Shown: piece after piece, positions 15,057 through 17,080 of the stretch
Layout: each line of letters begins with the position of its first letter
How positions within the stretch are numbered: the first letter of the stretch is position 1
Assembly (NCBI GenBank): GCA_900551595.1
Contig: URWR01000019.1
Location: 1-17,080 of the forward strand
Origin: an uncultured Coriobacteriaceae bacterium
GTDB lineage: Bacteria > Actinomycetota > Coriobacteriia > Coriobacteriales > Atopobiaceae
DNA length: 17,080 nucleotides
Direction of reading: 5' to 3'
The notes under the pieces: generated by a model
Told to the model about the DNA's origin: nothing
Databases searched by the model: none
Seen by the model: only the letters and a program-made list of their open reading frames with translations
Position numbers and translations under genes: made by a program

Positions 15057-16076
15057 TTAGCTTCTGACCCGGCGGTCCGATGAGGCAGCTAAAAGTTTGA
15101 AAATGATAACAAGCACCAAGATGCCAATTGCAGCGCTCATGATATAGGCCACCCAATCGGGCAATCCAGCTAGGGAATAATCTGGCAGCAAAGCTTCGAA
15201 TGAGAACCCTTCAGCCATGCCGACAGGAGGAACTGAAAGTCCAGCTAATTCAGTCAATTCGTCGGTGGACCACTCACCCCACGCTGTTCCCTGGGCGAGC
15301 AATCCCAGAGGAGTTGCAACCGCAAGCGCAACTAAAAGCACAGGCACCGCAACCCTTGAAGCAGAACGGTTGGCAACACCTTCGCTTTTCTCTCGAGCAG
15401 GCGCGGCAGGGCCAATGAGATAATCGGGTGCTACGCGCTGTACAAATTCAAGAATTGCCAACGTTGCCACTGCCTCAATAACGCCGGCAACCAAAAGATG
15501 AGGAATAAGCATCGCAGGCAGTGACACAGCAAGTGGATAAGGGCAGTACAAAGGAGCGCCCGCGGCATCAGTAAATAAAAGCGGCTGTATACCAAATTCA
15601 ACTGCTGCACAGAGTGCTGCAGCATTAAGCCCTATATAGGCACCGAGCACAACCGCTATGCGCTTTCGTAGCGCCGACGGCTCACTACCAGCAACAAACT
15701 TATATATTGCGCACCCAACAAAAGGCAGGACAACCGCCATATTGAAACAATTGGCGCCAAAGGCGAGTACACCGCCATCACCAAACAGCAGCGCTTGAAG
15801 CGCAAGAGCAACACTTACTGCCAAACAAGCCGCCTCTGGTCCTAGCATAAGCGCAATAAGGGTGCCACCAACAGCATGTCCCGTCGTTCCGCCTGGCAGC
15901 GGCACGTTGAACATCATAAGCAGGAACGAAAAAGCGCTCGCCATCCCCAAAAAGGAGAGATGACGAGCATCAAGCTTTTGACGCACTACGCGCGCGCAAT
16001 GTAACCATGCAGGGACCATAGCAACGAACAAAACACCATCTGTTTGCGGAGAAAGGTAATTATCCGGAATATGCAT
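15057..16076 (-). CDS. cbiM: CbiM/NikM metal-binding S component with fused CbiN-like (PDGLE) domain
   Basis: This 339-residue protein opens with MHIPDNYLSP. In CbiM/NikM the free N-terminal amine and His2 are metal ligands, so the ATG at 16076 is fixed. His67 in GGTTGHAVGG matches another ligand. Residues 1-220 hold about six to seven membrane helices. After a linker (222-242) a second part begins with a helix, then TPLGLLAQGTAWGEW (255-269), and ends in a helix at about 308-330. That is the pattern of the PDGLE/CbiN domain, which is a separate protein in some bacteria and is fused here. With CbiQ and CbiO this makes a complete importer for Co2+ or Ni2+; the metal cannot be chosen from sequence. 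It begins 22 nt after the ftsH stop, too close for a cobalamin riboswitch. Confidence 0.93.
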   Translation of the reverse strand: MHIPDNYLSPQTDGVLFVAMVPAWLHCARVVRQKLDARHLSFLGMASAFSFLLMMFNVPLPGGTTGHAVGGTLIALMLGPEAACLAVSVALALQALLFGDGGVLAFGANCFNMAVVLPFVGCAIYKFVAGSEPSALRKRIAVVLGAYIGLNAAALCAAVEFGIQPLLFTDAAGAPLYCPYPLAVSLPAMLIPHLLVAGVIEAVATLAILEFVQRVAPDYLIGPAAPAREKSEGVANRSASRVAVPVLLVALAVATPLGLLAQGTAWGEWSTDELTELAGLSVPPVGMAEGFSFEALLPDYSLAGLPDWVAYIMSAAIGILVLVIIFKLLAASSDRRVRS

Positions 16077-16098
16077 GTGTCCCTCTTGTTGTGTCTAT

Positions 16099-17073
16099 CT
16101 ATTCGTTCTTGTCACCCTGATCTGCAGGTGCATCCTCTTTAAGCTCCGGATGCTCTGCTACATAGCTTTCCCACGTACCATCGAGCAGAGCGCGCGCCAG
16201 ATCGCCCTCAACTGTTTCACGGTCAAGCAGTACCTCTGCCATGGTATTCATGCGATCGGCGTGCTCATTCAGAATAGCGCGGGCACGCTCATGGGCTTCA
16301 CGCATAATGCGCTCAACCTCGTCGTCGATGCGCTTGGCTGTTTCGGCAGAATAGTCTTGGTGGTCTGCATAATCCCTACCAAGGAACACTTGGTGCTGTG
16401 CCTCACCAAACACCTGAACGCCCAACGTCTCGCTCATACCATAACGCGTAACCATTTCACGTGCCAATTTGGTTGCACGCTCAAGATCGTTACTCGCGCC
16501 CGTTGTGATGTCGTCGCAGAACAGCTCTTCGGCGGTACGTCCTCCCAAAAGCACGGCGATCTGATCCAACATACCATCGCGTGTTTGAAGGAAGTGATCC
16601 TCTTCAGGAAGCTGCAAGGTATAACCAAGCGCTTGTCCACGGCTAATGATTGAAATCTTGTGAACTGGATCTGAATTCTCAAGAATATGGCCAACCATTG
16701 CATGACCACTCTCGTGATAGGCAATAACGGTGCGCTCTTTTGGTGTGATGACACGACTCTTGCGCTCTGGACCTGCAATAACACGCTCCATGGCCTCTTC
16801 AACCTCGGGCATGCCAATCTTGCTCAGACGCCTGCGCGCTGCCAAAAGAGCCGCTTCGTTCATGAGATTAGCAAGGTCAGCTCCAGTAAACCCAGGAGTA
16901 AGCTTGGCCAGTTCATCAAAGCGTACGCTGTCATCAAGCGGCTTTCCTTGTGCGTGTACGCGCAGAATCTGTTCACGGCCAGCAACATCCGGACGATCAA
17001 CAGTCACCTGACGATCAAACCGGCCAGGGCGTAACAAGGCGGGATCGAGAATATCGGGGCGGTTTGTTGCTTC
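16099..17073 (-). CDS. ftsH: ATP-dependent zinc metalloprotease FtsH (3' part)
   Basis: The C-terminal 325 codons of FtsH are present; the membrane helices and Walker motifs lie beyond the right edge. From the edge inward the sequence shows the end of the AAA domain (ATNRPDILDPALLRPGRFDR, 20 residues with the arginine fingers). The helical lid with GFTGADLANLMNEAALLAAR follows. The protease domain has zinc motif HESGH at 16702-16716 and the later Asp ligand in TTGASNDLERAT. FtsH degrades membrane and short-lived cytoplasmic proteins as a hexamer. The acidic tail after about 285 is variable in the family. The frame meets a TGA at 17074-17076 where the family has VIAATNRPD; see findings. The first available start inside is a TTG at 17037, which would lie within the AAA domain and is unlikely to be real. 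Confidence 0.95.
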   Translation of the reverse strand, partial: EATNRPDILDPALLRPGRFDRQVTVDRPDVAGREQILRVHAQGKPLDDSVRFDELAKLTPGFTGADLANLMNEAALLAARRRLSKIGMPEVEEAMERVIAGPERKSRVITPKERTVIAYHESGHAMVGHILENSDPVHKISIISRGQALGYTLQLPEEDHFLQTRDGMLDQIAVLLGGRTAEELFCDDITTGASNDLERATKLAREMVTRYGMSETLGVQVFGEAQHQVFLGRDYADHQDYSAETAKRIDDEVERIMREAHERARAILNEHADRMNTMAEVLLDRETVEGDLARALLDGTWESYVAEHPELKEDAPADQGDKNE

Positions 17074-17080
17074 TCAATTT

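Noticed and set aside
16075..16653. A 192-codon plus-strand open frame opposite ftsH
   Set aside because: It is antisense to the FtsH protease domain, with no recognisable motif.
1..17080. CRISPR arrays, tRNA or rRNA genes, insertion sequences, phage genes
   Set aside because: No regularly spaced DNA repeats, cloverleaf-like genes, transposase or integrase motifs were found on either strand. The only repeats are coding repeats of the giant protein and short hairpins.

Overview
The window is about 17 kb with roughly 50% GC, densely packed and mostly read from the minus strand. Gene content suggests a member of the Actinomycetota, most likely class Coriobacteriia (Atopobium-like). That placement rests on the mix of a WXG100/FHA secretion-type locus, a receptor-type Ser/Thr kinase, a CbiM with a fused CbiN-like domain, and FtsH, together with the moderate GC. 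It is an inference; no marker gene here fixes the taxon.

Region 1 (1-9215, all minus strand) is one likely operon. Transcribed order: a membrane Ser/Thr kinase with an extracytoplasmic helical domain (7500-9215); a 153-residue single-pass protein with three TTLLS motifs in its cytoplasmic tail (7036-7497); a 1931-residue cell-surface protein built of Ig-like repeats with a signal peptide and a C-terminal anchor (1241-7036); a WXG100 protein of the EsxA type (843-1136); and the first 241 residues of an FHA-domain protein that resembles the N-terminus of the type VII secretion ATPase EssC (1-723, cut by the window edge). The first three genes are joined by a 2-nt gap and a 1-nt overlap. The best reading is a type VII secretion (T7SS) locus with its own kinase and phosphothreonine-reading module. 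This is the most interesting part of the window.

Region 2 (9216-9524) is a 309-bp divergent spacer with one hairpin and no gene.

Region 3 (9525-11296, plus strand) holds a patatin-like phospholipase and exodeoxyribonuclease III. It is closed by a strong terminator (11311-11348) that serves both converging strands.

Region 4 (11355-17080, minus strand) reads ftsH (3' part only), cbiM, cbiQ, cbiO, a class I/II aminotransferase and a YcdX-type PHP phosphatase. The three cbi genes overlap or nearly touch and encode a complete group I ECF-type cobalt/nickel importer. The right edge is odd: the last few bases break the conserved FtsH reading frame.

No tRNA, rRNA, CRISPR array, insertion sequence or phage gene was seen.
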